From: JBKHXF01 sp046566145
GTDB taxonomy: Bacteria > Actinomycetota > Nitriliruptoria > Nitriliruptorales > Nitriliruptoraceae
Length of the DNA: 53,061 nt
NCBI GenBank assembly: GCA_046566145.1
Contig: JBKHXF010000006.1
Span: 1-53,061, forward strand
Direction of reading: 5' to 3'
A program made the position numbers and the translations under genes. Below are positions 1 through 7,726 of this stretch, piece after piece. Positions within the stretch are counted from its first letter, which is position 1, and each line of letters starts with the position of its first letter. Below the pieces are notes generated by a model, which made no database searches, had not been told where the DNA came from, and saw only the letters and a program-made list of their open reading frames with translations.

Positions 1-37
1 CGAGGGGCGCCACCGCCGTGGTCGGTCGCGCCCCTCG
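1..37. terminator. Hairpin at the window edge, probable terminator of an off-window gene
   Basis: A perfect 10-bp inverted repeat (1-10 against 28-37, arms CGAGGGGCGC/GCGCCCCTCG) encloses a 17-nt loop. There is no T-run, which is normal for strong hairpins in such GC-rich DNA. It sits at the left edge, so the gene it would end lies outside the window. The role is inferred from structure and position only. Confidence 0.45.
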
Positions 38-353
38 CGTGTGCTGGACGGGGACCTGCTCACCGTTCCCGGCGTCCTTCCCCGGGATCGACTCCGACGA
101 GGATGACGGCGGGGCGTCAGGCGGGACGACTTCCCGACCGATGCGGCAGACGGTGCGCGGCTGGTACTCGCCAGGCTGGGTTCCAGCGCCGGCCTAGCGG
201 CCGAGCACCTCCAGGGTCCCGGTACGACTGTGGGTACTGCTCAACGGACCACCTCCTTCCTCTGGTGGCGCGAGGATGCCACGCCGCGCCGGCGCGCGCT
301 GCAGCGCGGACACATCGCACCTGCAGCGGTTCGCCGGGCCGGCGGTGGACGTG

Positions 354-391
354 CGACGGCCCCGCGTGACCGGGGTCTCGCGGGGCCGTCG
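354..391. terminator. Perfect 13-bp stem-loop
   Basis: Arms 354-366 and 379-391 are perfect reverse complements (CGACGGCCCCGCG / CGCGGGGCCGTCG) around a 12-nt loop. This is the strongest hairpin of the gap. It lies about 80 nt to the left of the CTGAAG array. It could end a short leftward transcript starting near that array, or a rightward transcript from outside the window. No T-tract follows on either strand, so the terminator role is inferred. Confidence 0.45.
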
Positions 392-471
392 AGGTGTGGA
401 CGTCGGGTGGACCGGATCCCGTGCGTTGTCCGGGCCGCCGTCCGTCGACGTGCACACCATGCCCGTCGGCG

Positions 472-510
472 CTGAAGCCCGTCTGAGCGGCGCCTGAAGG
501 TCGACTGAAG
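472..510. promoter_or_regulatory. Four-unit 11-bp direct-repeat operator (CTGAAG) upstream of the response regulator
   Basis: CTGAAG occurs at 472-477, 494-499 and 505-510, and CTGAGC at 483-488. All four units start exactly 11 bp apart (472, 483, 494, 505). One helical turn between direct repeats is the standard layout of OmpR/PhoB-family binding sites. The gene downstream encodes such a regulator, and the same hexamer in reverse complement, with the same period, recurs before the Mrp operon. Autoregulation is the simplest reading. Relative to the downstream gene, the orientation is opposite to that at mrpA. Confidence 0.65.
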
Positions 511-581
511 ATGGCGTGCGCCCGGTACCACCGCGCCCCCGACGGCCGGGTCGCCTGTCCTGCGCGAGCCCCAGCGGGTCC

Positions 582-587
582 TAGCCT
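582..587 (+). promoter_or_regulatory. -10-like element of the response regulator gene (leaderless)
   Basis: TAGCCT ends 7 nt before the ATG at 595, so transcription would begin at or next to the start codon. The identical string TAGCCTGCCC followed by an ATG at the same distance occurs on the minus strand before the small gene at 10440-10727, which supports both as leaderless promoters. Confidence 0.5.
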
Positions 588-594
588 GCCCGCC

Positions 595-1272
595 ATGCGC
601 ACCGCGAACCCCCGCATCCTGCTCGTCGAGGACGACGCCTCCGTCCGCGACGCCGTCGCCGTCGCCCTCCGGGGCGACGGCTACGAGGTCGCGGACGTCC
701 CTGACGGCTCGGAGCTCCCGTCGCTGCTGGAGCGCTTCCGACCCGACCTCGCCGTGCTCGACGTCCGGCTCGCCGTCGGCCCGGACGGGCTGAGCCTCGC
801 GCGGGCCATCCGGAGCCGCAGCGACACGCCGGTGCTGTTCCTGACGGCGGCGGACTCGGTCGGGGACCGCCTGAAGGGGTTCGACGCGGGGGCGGACGAC
901 TACCTCGTCAAGCCGTTCTCGATGGCCGAGCTGCTCGCGCGGACCCGGGCCCTGCTGCGACGCGCGGACCGGCTGGCCTCTCCGACGTGGCAGGTGGGCG
1001 ACCTGACGGTCGACGAGGCGGCGCGCAGCGTCATCCGCGGTGACGTCCCGGTCGAGCTGACCCGGACGGAGTTCGACCTGCTCGCGGCCCTCGGGCGCCA
1101 CGTCGGGCAGGTGGTGCCGAAGTCGAAGCTCCTCGCGATGGTGTGGGAGTTCGACTCGTACGACCCGAACCTCGTCGAGGTCCACGTCAGCGCCCTGCGA
1201 CGCAAGCTCGAGGTCCACGGGGACCGCCTCATCCACACCGTGCGCGGTGTCGGCTACGTGCTGCGCGGCTGA
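595..1272 (+). CDS. OmpR-family two-component response regulator
   Basis: This 225-residue DNA-binding response regulator should be phosphorylated by the kinase encoded next to it. The N-terminal receiver domain (about 6-120) shows the acidic pair D13/D14, the phospho-acceptor D56 in LAVLDVRL, T84 and K106 in the KPF motif. The C-terminal half is a winged-helix Trans_reg_C domain ending in the typical GVGYVLRG. I chose ATG 595 over the in-frame ATG at 511 because the receiver fold starts just after it and the -10 TAGCCT lies 7 nt upstream. The stop overlaps the kinase start (TGATG). The 11-bp CTGAAG array upstream, and its counterpart before mrpA, suggest it controls itself and the antiporter. 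The signal sensed is unknown. Confidence 0.93.
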   Translation: MRTANPRILLVEDDASVRDAVAVALRGDGYEVADVPDGSELPSLLERFRPDLAVLDVRLAVGPDGLSLARAIRSRSDTPVLFLTAADSVGDRLKGFDAGADDYLVKPFSMAELLARTRALLRRADRLASPTWQVGDLTVDEAARSVIRGDVPVELTRTEFDLLAALGRHVGQVVPKSKLLAMVWEFDSYDPNLVEVHVSALRRKLEVHGDRLIHTVRGVGYVLRG

Positions 1273-2597
1273 TGGTCTGGTTGAGACCACCGAGGTCGCT
1301 GCGCCGCCGCGTGGTCCTGCTCGGCGTCGGCACCCTCGTCACGGCGCTCGTCGCCCTCGACCTGTTCGTCGCGATCGCCCTGCGGGGGGAGCTCGAGGAC
1401 AACGTCACCGCGCTCCTCGCCGCGCGGCTGGAGCTGGCCACCGAGCTCGCGGTGACCCTCGACGACGAGTCGCTCGCCGAGCGGCTCACCGCGCTCGGGA
1501 TCCCGGCGGCCGTCCGCGGGGCCGACGGGCGCGTGCTGCGGGCCGACCCGGCGTCCCCGCGCTTCGGCTCGGGGGCACCCGCCGGGGCCGACGTGCCCGC
1601 CGGCGCGTTGCCGCCGCCCGTCGTGTCGCGCTCGGCGCCGCTCGCTGGCGGGGGCGAGGTCGAGGTCTACGCCACGAGGGCCGGGGCGGTCGGGACCTTC
1701 CGGGACCTGCTCCTGTTCGAGGTCGGCGGGTCGCTGCTCGTGGTCCTGCTGGCCGGGACCGCCCTGTGGTGGCTCACCTCCGCCGCGTTCCGTCCGCTCG
1801 ACGAGATCGTGGACGTGGCCCGGGCGACGGCCTCGGGGGAGCGCGGGAGGCGCCTGCGACCCGAGCGGGTCGACACCGAGCTCGGCGTCCTGGCGGCGGC
1901 CATCGACGGGATGCTCGACAGCCTCGAGGAGACGCTGGCCGCCTCCGAGGACCAGGAGGCCCGCTCGAGACGGTTCCTCGCCGACGCGGCGCACCAGCTG
2001 CGCACGCCCGTCGCCGGGATGCGGGCCAGCGTCGAGACGCTGCTGCGTGAGCCTCCGACGGCCGATCGTGAGCGGCTGCTGGTCAACCTCGCCAGCGAGG
2101 CGCGCCGGATGGGACGTCTGCTGACCAGCCTGCTGCGCGTCGCCGAGCTCGACCAGGGGGACGCGGCCGTGGCGACCCCGCAGCCCCTGGTCCCGGTGCT
2201 CCGTGCCGAGGTCCGGCGCGCCGAGGAGCGCGACGACGCCCACGCCTACACGCTCGCCGTCGCCGACGGTCTCGACGACGTCGAGGTCGTGGCGGAGCCG
2301 CTGGGGCTCGGCGAGGCCCTCGCGAACCTGCTCGACAACGCGCGGCGACACGCCGAGCGGGCCGTCCGGGTCGAGCTCCTCCCGGGGCCGATGTCCGACG
2401 TCCTCGTCCGGGTCGTCGACGACGGGCCCGGGGTCCCCGCCGGTTCGGAGGAGCTCGTCTTCGACCGGTTCGTCTCGCTCGACGGGGCCGGTGGCTCGGG
2501 CCTCGGCCTCTCGATCGCCCGGGGGCTGGTGCGCTCGATGGGAGGTGACGTGGCGTGGCGGGACCGGGCGATGGAGGTCCGGCTGCGGCGGGCGTGA
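1272..2597 (+). CDS. Membrane sensor histidine kinase
   Basis: A 441-residue kinase coupled to the preceding regulator by a TGATG overlap. Two transmembrane segments (about 13-36 and 147-170) flank an extracytoplasmic sensor region of about 110 residues with no recognised fold. A HAMP linker and a HisKA domain follow, with phospho-acceptor H241 in the sequence AHQLRTP. The HATPase domain shows an N-box (ANLLDNARRHA), a G1 box (DDGPGVP) and a G2 box (GSGLGLSIARG). It most likely phosphorylates D56 of the neighbour in response to an envelope or ion signal. Because an Mrp antiporter operon follows directly, sodium, pH or osmotic stress are reasonable guesses, but nothing in the sensor region proves this. 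Confidence 0.92.
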   Translation: MVWLRPPRSLRRRVVLLGVGTLVTALVALDLFVAIALRGELEDNVTALLAARLELATELAVTLDDESLAERLTALGIPAAVRGADGRVLRADPASPRFGSGAPAGADVPAGALPPPVVSRSAPLAGGGEVEVYATRAGAVGTFRDLLLFEVGGSLLVVLLAGTALWWLTSAAFRPLDEIVDVARATASGERGRRLRPERVDTELGVLAAAIDGMLDSLEETLAASEDQEARSRRFLADAAHQLRTPVAGMRASVETLLREPPTADRERLLVNLASEARRMGRLLTSLLRVAELDQGDAAVATPQPLVPVLRAEVRRAEERDDAHAYTLAVADGLDDVEVVAEPLGLGEALANLLDNARRHAERAVRVELLPGPMSDVLVRVVDDGPGVPAGSEELVFDRFVSLDGAGGSGLGLSIARGLVRSMGGDVAWRDRAMEVRLRRA

Positions 2598-2673
2598 CGT
2601 CGGCGGGCGAGCCGCGGCCCCGTCCGTGCGGTCCCCGGCCACTCGGCCACTCGACCGGGTTCCCGAAGTGCAC

Positions 2674-2701
2674 CTTCAGGGCCGCTTCAGGGAAACTTCA
2701 G
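2674..2701. promoter_or_regulatory. Three-unit 11-bp direct-repeat operator (CTTCAG) upstream of mrpA
   Basis: CTTCAG occurs at 2674-2679, 2685-2690 and 2696-2701, exactly 11 bp apart. It is the reverse complement of the repeat at 472-510. A weak -10-like CATCGT lies 13 nt after the last unit (2715-2720), a layout that would let a bound OmpR-family activator replace the -35 contact. This is the main candidate control site of the Mrp operon. Confidence 0.65.
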
Positions 2702-2879
2702 CCGGGCGCTCGACCATCGTGCCCGCTCCGGCGCTCCGAACGGTCCAGACGCTCGAGCCGCCCCGGCTCCTGCCGAGGGTGATGGTCCGAGGGTGAGCCG
2801 ACCGCCCCGCACCGCCTGACCACCCCGACCGCCGCCCCGTGGTCCGCCCCCGTCCCGCCCCCCGCACCTGGAGGCTCCC

Positions 2880-5090
2880 GTGCTGCCGGCCCTGCTCGTC
2901 GCCGCCCTCGTCGCGGCGCTGGTGCCGGCGGTGGCCCGCCGGTCCATGGCGCGGGCCGGCGAGGTCGGCGCGGTCGGTCTGCTGGTCGCGACCGCCCTGC
3001 TGGCCGCTTCCGGCGGCGGCGAGGTCTCGGTCGCGTGGCTGCCGTCGCTCGGCGCCGACCTGACCCTCCGCCTCGACGCCCTCGCCGGGGTCTTCGTGAC
3101 GATCGTGCTCGTCATCGGCGCGGCAATCCTCCAGCACGCGGGTCGCACCCTGTCCGACGACGTCAGCGGTCGACGCACCCTGTCGCTGCTGACCGCGTTC
3201 GCCGGCGTGATGCTGCTGCTCGTGCTCGCGGGCGACGGCATCCTGCTGCTCGTCGCCTGGGAGGCGACGAGCGTGCTGTCGTTCCTGCTCATCAGCGGGG
3301 ACGGCCGAGGGGCGGCGCCGGCCCGTCGGGCGCTGCTGGTGACCGCGGCCGGCGGTCTCGCCCTGCTCGCGGCCGTCGTCCTCGCCTCGGCCATCGTGGG
3401 CACCACCGACCTCGCGGTCCTCGTGCAGGAAGCGGACACGATCGCCGCGGGCCCCGGCGGGCACGCGATCGGTGCGCTGCTGCTGCTCGCCGTCGTGACG
3501 AAGTCGGCCCAGGTGCCGGTGGGGTTCTGGCTCCGTGGCGCGATGGTGGCGCCGACCCCGGTGTCCGCCTACCTCCACGCCGCGGCCATGGTCAAGGCCG
3601 GCGTCTACCTGCTGGCGCGTCTCGGTCCCGTCGGCGCGGCGCTGCCGTGGTGGACCTCGGTGGTCGTGGGCATCGGCCTCGCCACCGCGATCGCGGGTGG
3701 CGTCGCGGCGCTTCGGGCCCACGACCTGAAGGCGCTGCTGGCCGGCTCGACCTCGAGCCAGCTCGGGTTCCTCGTCGCGGCCCTCGGCATGGCGACCCCG
3801 GTCGCCACCCGTGCTGCGCTGACGCACGTGCTCGCCCACGCCGGCGCGAAGGCCGCGCTGTTCCTGACGACCGGGCTCGTGGAGAAGACCGCCGGGAGCC
3901 GCGACATCCGGGAGCTCTCCGGAGTGGGTCGGGCGCACCCCGTCCTCGCCGTGGTCGGGACCGTGGGCGCCGCGTCGCTCGCCGGGCTGCCACCCCTGCT
4001 GGGCTTCGTGTCGAAGGAGGAGATCCTCGCGGGCGCGATCGAGCTCGGTGGGTCCGGCCTCGTCGCCCTGTTCGTGCTGGCCGCCGCCATCACGGTCGGG
4101 TACTGCGTCCGCTTCGTCCGCGGGGCCTTCGCCGGCGCGACGCCGGCCGAGGTGAAGCCGCTCCCGACCGGCTCCGCGCTGGGGCCCGTCGTCTGCGCGG
4201 CGTCCGTCGTCCTCGCCGGGCTGGGCGTGGCGCTCCTCGACGTCCCGCTCACGAACGCCGGGCTCGTCGGCGGCGTCGCGGCCGAGGGGCACCTCGCGCT
4301 CTGGCACGGCTTCAAGGGCCCCCTGTACGCGTCGTTCGCCGCCTTCGCGCTCGGTGCCCTGGTCGTGTCCGCGCCCTGGCAGCGGTTCCCGGTCGAGACC
4401 GACGGGGCGCGCGCCACCGACCGGCTCGTCGATGCCACCGTCTCCCTCGGACGTCGCCTCGGCGACCCCTTCGCCGTGGCGCTCGCCGGCCGACACGTCG
4501 GGACGGTGCTCCTCGCCGCGGCCGCCCTGCTGCTGCTCTCGCTCCGGTTCGCCGAGGTCGTGGGTGACCCGGCCCCGTCGAGCCTTCTCGAGTGGGTGGT
4601 CGCGGCCCTGCTGGCCGGGACGCTGCTGACGACCATCGCGCTGCGAAGCCGTCTGGGCGTCGCCGCAATGCTGGGCGCCGTCGGCTTCCTGATCGCCCTC
4701 GCCTACGTCGGCCGAGGTGCGCCCGACCTGGCCCTGACGCAGCTGCTCGTCGACGCCCTCACGGTCGTGCTCGTCGTCGGGGTCTTCCGGGGGATGCCGG
4801 AGTCGTTCCAGCCTGCGACCGCCTTCCGACACCGCGTCGGTGTGACGGCCGGGCTCGCCGTCGGTCTCGCCGCGTTCGTCCTCACCTACGTCACCGTCGG
4901 CCGTCGACCGCGCAGCCCCGTGACGGAGGAGCTCCTGGCGGGTGCGCCGGCGCTCATCGGCGGGGACAACGTCGTGAACGTCATCCTCGTCGACTTCCGT
5001 GCGCTGGACACCTTCGGCGAGATCGCGGTCGTCGGGGTCGCCGCGCTCGGCGCCTGGAGGCTGCTCGCCGGCCGGGGGGAGTCCTCGTGA
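2880..5090 (+). CDS. mrpA: Na+/H+ antiporter subunit A (MrpA/MnhA)
   Basis: The large membrane subunit of the Mrp complex, which exchanges cytoplasmic Na+ for external H+ and supports pH and salt tolerance. The 736 residues form the usual MrpA layout: a NuoL-like antiporter module followed by a C-terminal MrpB-like (DUF4040) part (GRGAPDLALTQLLVDAL). Key polar residues of the proton path are present: E128 in AWEATS, K208 in VTKSAQ, H233 and K239 in YLHAAAMVKAG. GTG 2880 is preceded by GGAGG at 2870-2874. The length is at the short end for the family, which is often about 770-800 residues. First gene of a seven-gene run; its stop overlaps the next start by 4 nt. Confidence 0.95.
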   Translation: MLPALLVAALVAALVPAVARRSMARAGEVGAVGLLVATALLAASGGGEVSVAWLPSLGADLTLRLDALAGVFVTIVLVIGAAILQHAGRTLSDDVSGRRTLSLLTAFAGVMLLLVLAGDGILLLVAWEATSVLSFLLISGDGRGAAPARRALLVTAAGGLALLAAVVLASAIVGTTDLAVLVQEADTIAAGPGGHAIGALLLLAVVTKSAQVPVGFWLRGAMVAPTPVSAYLHAAAMVKAGVYLLARLGPVGAALPWWTSVVVGIGLATAIAGGVAALRAHDLKALLAGSTSSQLGFLVAALGMATPVATRAALTHVLAHAGAKAALFLTTGLVEKTAGSRDIRELSGVGRAHPVLAVVGTVGAASLAGLPPLLGFVSKEEILAGAIELGGSGLVALFVLAAAITVGYCVRFVRGAFAGATPAEVKPLPTGSALGPVVCAASVVLAGLGVALLDVPLTNAGLVGGVAAEGHLALWHGFKGPLYASFAAFALGALVVSAPWQRFPVETDGARATDRLVDATVSLGRRLGDPFAVALAGRHVGTVLLAAAALLLLSLRFAEVVGDPAPSSLLEWVVAALLAGTLLTTIALRSRLGVAAMLGAVGFLIALAYVGRGAPDLALTQLLVDALTVVLVVGVFRGMPESFQPATAFRHRVGVTAGLAVGLAAFVLTYVTVGRRPRSPVTEELLAGAPALIGGDNVVNVILVDFRALDTFGEIAVVGVAALGAWRLLAGRGESS

Positions 5091-5548
5091 ACACGTCGTC
5101 CATCGCCGTCACCACCGGGCGGGCGCTGCGTCCGCTGCTGCTGTTCGTGGCGCTCTGGCTGCTCTGGCGGGGCCACGACGACCCCGGCGGCGGGTTCATC
5201 GCGTCGCTGGTCGCCGGCGCGGCCATCGCCCTCACGCACCTGCTGACGCCGCCGGCGCCGGAGCGGCTCGCGGCTGCCGGACGCACGATCGGCATCGGGC
5301 TCGCGCTGTCCGCCGCGGTCGCCGTCGCCCCGCTGCTGCTGGGCGCCGAGCTGCTCACCAGCACGAAGGTGGTGGTGCTCGGCAAGGAGCTCGCCACCAG
5401 CCTCGCGTTCGACGTCGGGGTGCTGCTCGTGGTCGTGGGCGCCGTCGAGATGTTCACCGTGGCCGTGCTCCGCCACGGCGCACCGGACGTGCAGGCGTAC
5501 GCCGGTGGCCCCGCCGACGTGCCCGACGACGGGGAGGTGCGCGCGTGA
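5087..5548 (+). CDS. mrpB: Na+/H+ antiporter subunit B (MrpB/MnhB)
   Basis: A 153-residue membrane subunit of the Mrp antiporter with four predicted transmembrane helices. The MrpB signature is clear: WRGHDDPGGGFIASLVAGAA near the N terminus, with the PGGGF core. Its GTG start overlaps the mrpA stop (GTGA), so the two are translationally coupled, and its own stop overlaps mrpC in the same way. The last 15 residues are a short acidic tail on the cytoplasmic or external face. The family needs all seven Mrp proteins for full activity, and all seven are present here. Confidence 0.93.
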   Translation: MNTSSIAVTTGRALRPLLLFVALWLLWRGHDDPGGGFIASLVAGAAIALTHLLTPPAPERLAAAGRTIGIGLALSAAVAVAPLLLGAELLTSTKVVVLGKELATSLAFDVGVLLVVVGAVEMFTVAVLRHGAPDVQAYAGGPADVPDDGEVRA

Positions 5549-5847
5549 GCGGTGCCGTCGTCGTCGCCCTGCTCGCCGGCTCGGGCGCGTACCTGGTCCT
5601 CCAGCGGGGCATCGTGCGCGTGGCCGTCGGCTTCGTCCTGCTGAGCCACGCCGTCAACGTGCTGCTGGTGCTCACGGGCGGTCCCGAGCTCGGCGTCCCG
5701 ATCGTGGGCGCGCCCGGCACCCCCGGCGACCCGCTGCCCCAGGCGTTCGCGCTGACCGCGATCGTCATCAGCTTCGCGCTCACGGCCTTCCTGCTCGCCC
5801 TCGCCGGTCGGCTCACCGACGAGCCCGACGAGGAGGACGGGACGTGA
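5545..5847 (+). CDS. mrpC: Na+/H+ antiporter subunit C (MrpC/MnhC)
   Basis: A 100-residue NuoK-like subunit with three transmembrane helices. Typical features are the second helix around VGFVLLSHAVNVLLV and the third around PQAFALTAIVISFALTAFLL, both characteristic of MrpC and NuoK. The loop between them (GVPIVGAPGTPGDPLPQ) is normal for the family. The start GTG overlaps the mrpB stop and the stop overlaps the mrpD start, each by 4 nt. It pairs with MrpA and MrpD in the membrane arm of the complex. Confidence 0.93.
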   Translation: MSGAVVVALLAGSGAYLVLQRGIVRVAVGFVLLSHAVNVLLVLTGGPELGVPIVGAPGTPGDPLPQAFALTAIVISFALTAFLLALAGRLTDEPDEEDGT

Positions 5848-7400
5848 CCCGGCTGCTGCTCGTCCCCGTCCTGCTGCCCTACGCGGGCGCCGCGGCCTGC
5901 GTGCTGCTGCGGCAGCGGCTCCGAGCCCAGCGGGCCGTCTCGCTCGCCGTCGCGTCGGCGGTCCTTGCCTCGGCGCTCGCCCTGGTGGTCGGCACCCTCG
6001 AGGGACCCCTCGCCGTGCGGGTCGGCGGGTGGCCGGCCCCCATCGCCATCACGCTCGTGATCGACACCTTCGCCGCCCTGGTGCTGTCCGGCGCCGCCGT
6101 CGCCGCCGTCGCGGCGCTCGCGGCGGCCGCCGCGGACGGCGCCGACCGCTCCCGGACGTACCACCCCGTCGCGCTCGCGATGCTGGCCGGCGTCGGGCTC
6201 GCATTCACGACCGGCGACCTGTTCACGCTGTTCGTCTCGTTCGAGGTGCTCCTCGTCGGGTCGTACGTCCTGCTCACCGATGACCTCCGCGGACGCGGGC
6301 TCCGAGCAGGCGTGGCGTACGTCGCCGTGAACCTGACGGCATCCGTGCTGCTCGTCGCCGGCATCGGCCTCATCTACTCGGCCGTCGGCACGACCAACCT
6401 CGGGGACCTGGCGCGGGTCGGCCTCGGCGGCACCGCGCCGCTCGGGGCGGCGCTGGTCCTGACGGCCGTGGCGGTGAAGGCCGGTGTGGCGCCGGTCCAC
6501 GGGTGGCTGCCGGTCGCATACGGCCGCACCGCGCCGGCGGTCGCCGGGCTGCTCTCGGGCGTGCTGACCAAGGTCGGCGTGTACGCGCTGTACCGACTGG
6601 TGACCCTGCTGGACGTGGACGGGGCCGTCGTCGCCGGGCTGCTGGCCACGCTGGCCATCCTGTCGATGCTGCTGGGTGTGGTCTCGGCCGTCGGACGGAG
6701 CGACCTGCGTGAGATCCTCGCCTTCCACTCGACCTCCCAGGTCGGCTACATGGTCATGGGTCTGGCGCTGCTCGACCCGCTCGCCCTGGCTGCCGGCACG
6801 GTCTTCACCATCCACCACAGCGTGGTCAAGTCCGGGCTCTTCCTCACCGCGGGTGCGGTCGAGCGTGAGCGCGGGTCGGGACGCCTGTCCGTCGCCGGCG
6901 GCCTCGTCCGGCAGCGCCCGGCCATCGCCGCCGCCTTCGGGGTCCTCGCACTGGCGCTCGCCGGGCTCCCACCGTTCTCCGGGTTCGTCCCGAAGCTCGG
7001 CCTGCTGCGCGCTGCCGCCGAGCAGGAGGCGTGGCTGCTCGCAGCGGCCTCGGTCGTCACCAGCGTCCTCACCCTCGCGTCGATGGTGAAGATCTGGCAG
7101 GGCGGTCTCGGCGAGGGCATCGTCGAGCCCGCTGATTCCACCGACGTGTCGGCACCCACGTCCTCGTCGGGCGGCCGCGTGGCGGTCCCGGCCGGGGCCG
7201 CCGCCGACGACGGCCCGGCGGCACCGCCGACGACCCGACGTCCCGCCGCGGTCGGTCCGGCGATCGGGCTCGCCGCGGTCGCCGTCGTGCTCGGCCTCAC
7301 CGCGGGCCCGCTCCTCGAGGTCGCGGTGACGGCCGCCGAGGGCCTGCTGGACCCCGCCGTCTACATCGAGACCGTCGGGACCGGGGTGGAGCTGCCGTGA
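5844..7400 (+). CDS. mrpD: Na+/H+ antiporter subunit D (MrpD/MnhD)
   Basis: A second NuoL/M/N-like antiporter subunit, 518 residues. The conserved glutamate (E134 in FVSFEVLLVGSY) and the lysine stretch AVAVKAGVAPVHGWLPVAYG mark the ion path, followed by GVLTKVGVYALYR. An unusual low-complexity loop of about 50 residues, rich in Ala, Pro, Ser, Thr and Asp (roughly 430-475), lies before the last helices. It replaces what is normally a short connection and is probably a flexible surface loop. Coupled by 4-nt overlaps on both sides. Confidence 0.94.
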   Translation: MTRLLLVPVLLPYAGAAACVLLRQRLRAQRAVSLAVASAVLASALALVVGTLEGPLAVRVGGWPAPIAITLVIDTFAALVLSGAAVAAVAALAAAAADGADRSRTYHPVALAMLAGVGLAFTTGDLFTLFVSFEVLLVGSYVLLTDDLRGRGLRAGVAYVAVNLTASVLLVAGIGLIYSAVGTTNLGDLARVGLGGTAPLGAALVLTAVAVKAGVAPVHGWLPVAYGRTAPAVAGLLSGVLTKVGVYALYRLVTLLDVDGAVVAGLLATLAILSMLLGVVSAVGRSDLREILAFHSTSQVGYMVMGLALLDPLALAAGTVFTIHHSVVKSGLFLTAGAVERERGSGRLSVAGGLVRQRPAIAAAFGVLALALAGLPPFSGFVPKLGLLRAAAEQEAWLLAAASVVTSVLTLASMVKIWQGGLGEGIVEPADSTDVSAPTSSSGGRVAVPAGAAADDGPAAPPTTRRPAAVGPAIGLAAVAVVLGLTAGPLLEVAVTAAEGLLDPAVYIETVGTGVELP

Positions 7401-7726
7401 TCCGCGTCCTGACCCACCCCATCCGCCTGGTCTCCCTCGTGGTCTGGTACCTCGGCACGCTGGTGCGGGCCACGGTCGCCGTGACCCGGGAGGTCGTGAC
7501 CCCGACCTACCACAGCCGTCCCGGGCTCGTCCGCGTCCCGGTCCGTCTCACCGGTCCGGGCCAGCGGGCCCTGCTCGCGCACCTGGTGACGCTCACCCCC
7601 GGCACGGTCGCGCTCGACGAGGAGGACGGGATGCTGCTCGTGCACGCGCTCGACGTCTCGGACCCCCAGGCCATCGCCGACGAGGTCCACACGCTCGAGG
7701 ACCGCATCGAGGGGGTGACGACGTGA
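7397..7726 (+). CDS. mrpE: Na+/H+ antiporter subunit E (MrpE/MnhE), short form
   Basis: A 109-residue MrpE homologue. It keeps the family core: a hydrophobic segment VSLVVWYLGTLVRATVAV, a conserved TPTYHSRPG turn and a soluble C-terminal domain with LTPGTVALDEEDGMLLVHALD. Typical MrpE proteins are about 160 residues with two more N-terminal helices. Those are missing here, and the upstream 4-nt overlap with mrpD leaves no room for them, so the gene is natively short, not mis-started. Position between mrpD and mrpF confirms the assignment. Confidence 0.88.
   Translation: MIRVLTHPIRLVSLVVWYLGTLVRATVAVTREVVTPTYHSRPGLVRVPVRLTGPGQRALLAHLVTLTPGTVALDEEDGMLLVHALDVSDPQAIADEVHTLEDRIEGVTT

Larger units (their letters stand above)
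38..594. other. Long gap with no recognised gene
   Basis: No open frame here has a ribosome-binding site together with a recognisable protein, and I see no tRNA or rRNA. It does hold a perfect 13-bp hairpin (354-391), an 11-bp-periodic CTGAAG array (472-510) and a -10-like TAGCCT (582-587), all listed separately. A smaller 14-nt palindrome (295-308) and a CCACC/GGTGG hairpin (249-268) are also visible. The region looks regulatory and may encode a small RNA. Confidence 0.5.

Noticed and set aside
245..268. ACCACCTCCTT resembles the 3' end of 16S rRNA (anti-Shine-Dalgarno)
   Set aside because: The flanking bases do not match the end of a 16S gene, and no rRNA sequence lies upstream; the match is too short.
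200..270. Minus-strand AAGGAGG followed by a 16-codon frame starting with TTG
   Set aside because: The peptide is too short and unremarkable to claim without conservation; the purine run may be chance.
295..308. 14-nt palindrome CGCGCTGCAGCGCG
   Set aside because: GC-rich palindromes of this size are expected by chance here and it has no gene or promoter next to it.
2676..4832. Minus-strand open frame of about 718 codons opposite mrpA
   Set aside because: Composition is an Arg/Gly/Asp/Glu/Gln-rich shadow of a hydrophobic gene, with no family features; mrpA is certain on the plus strand.
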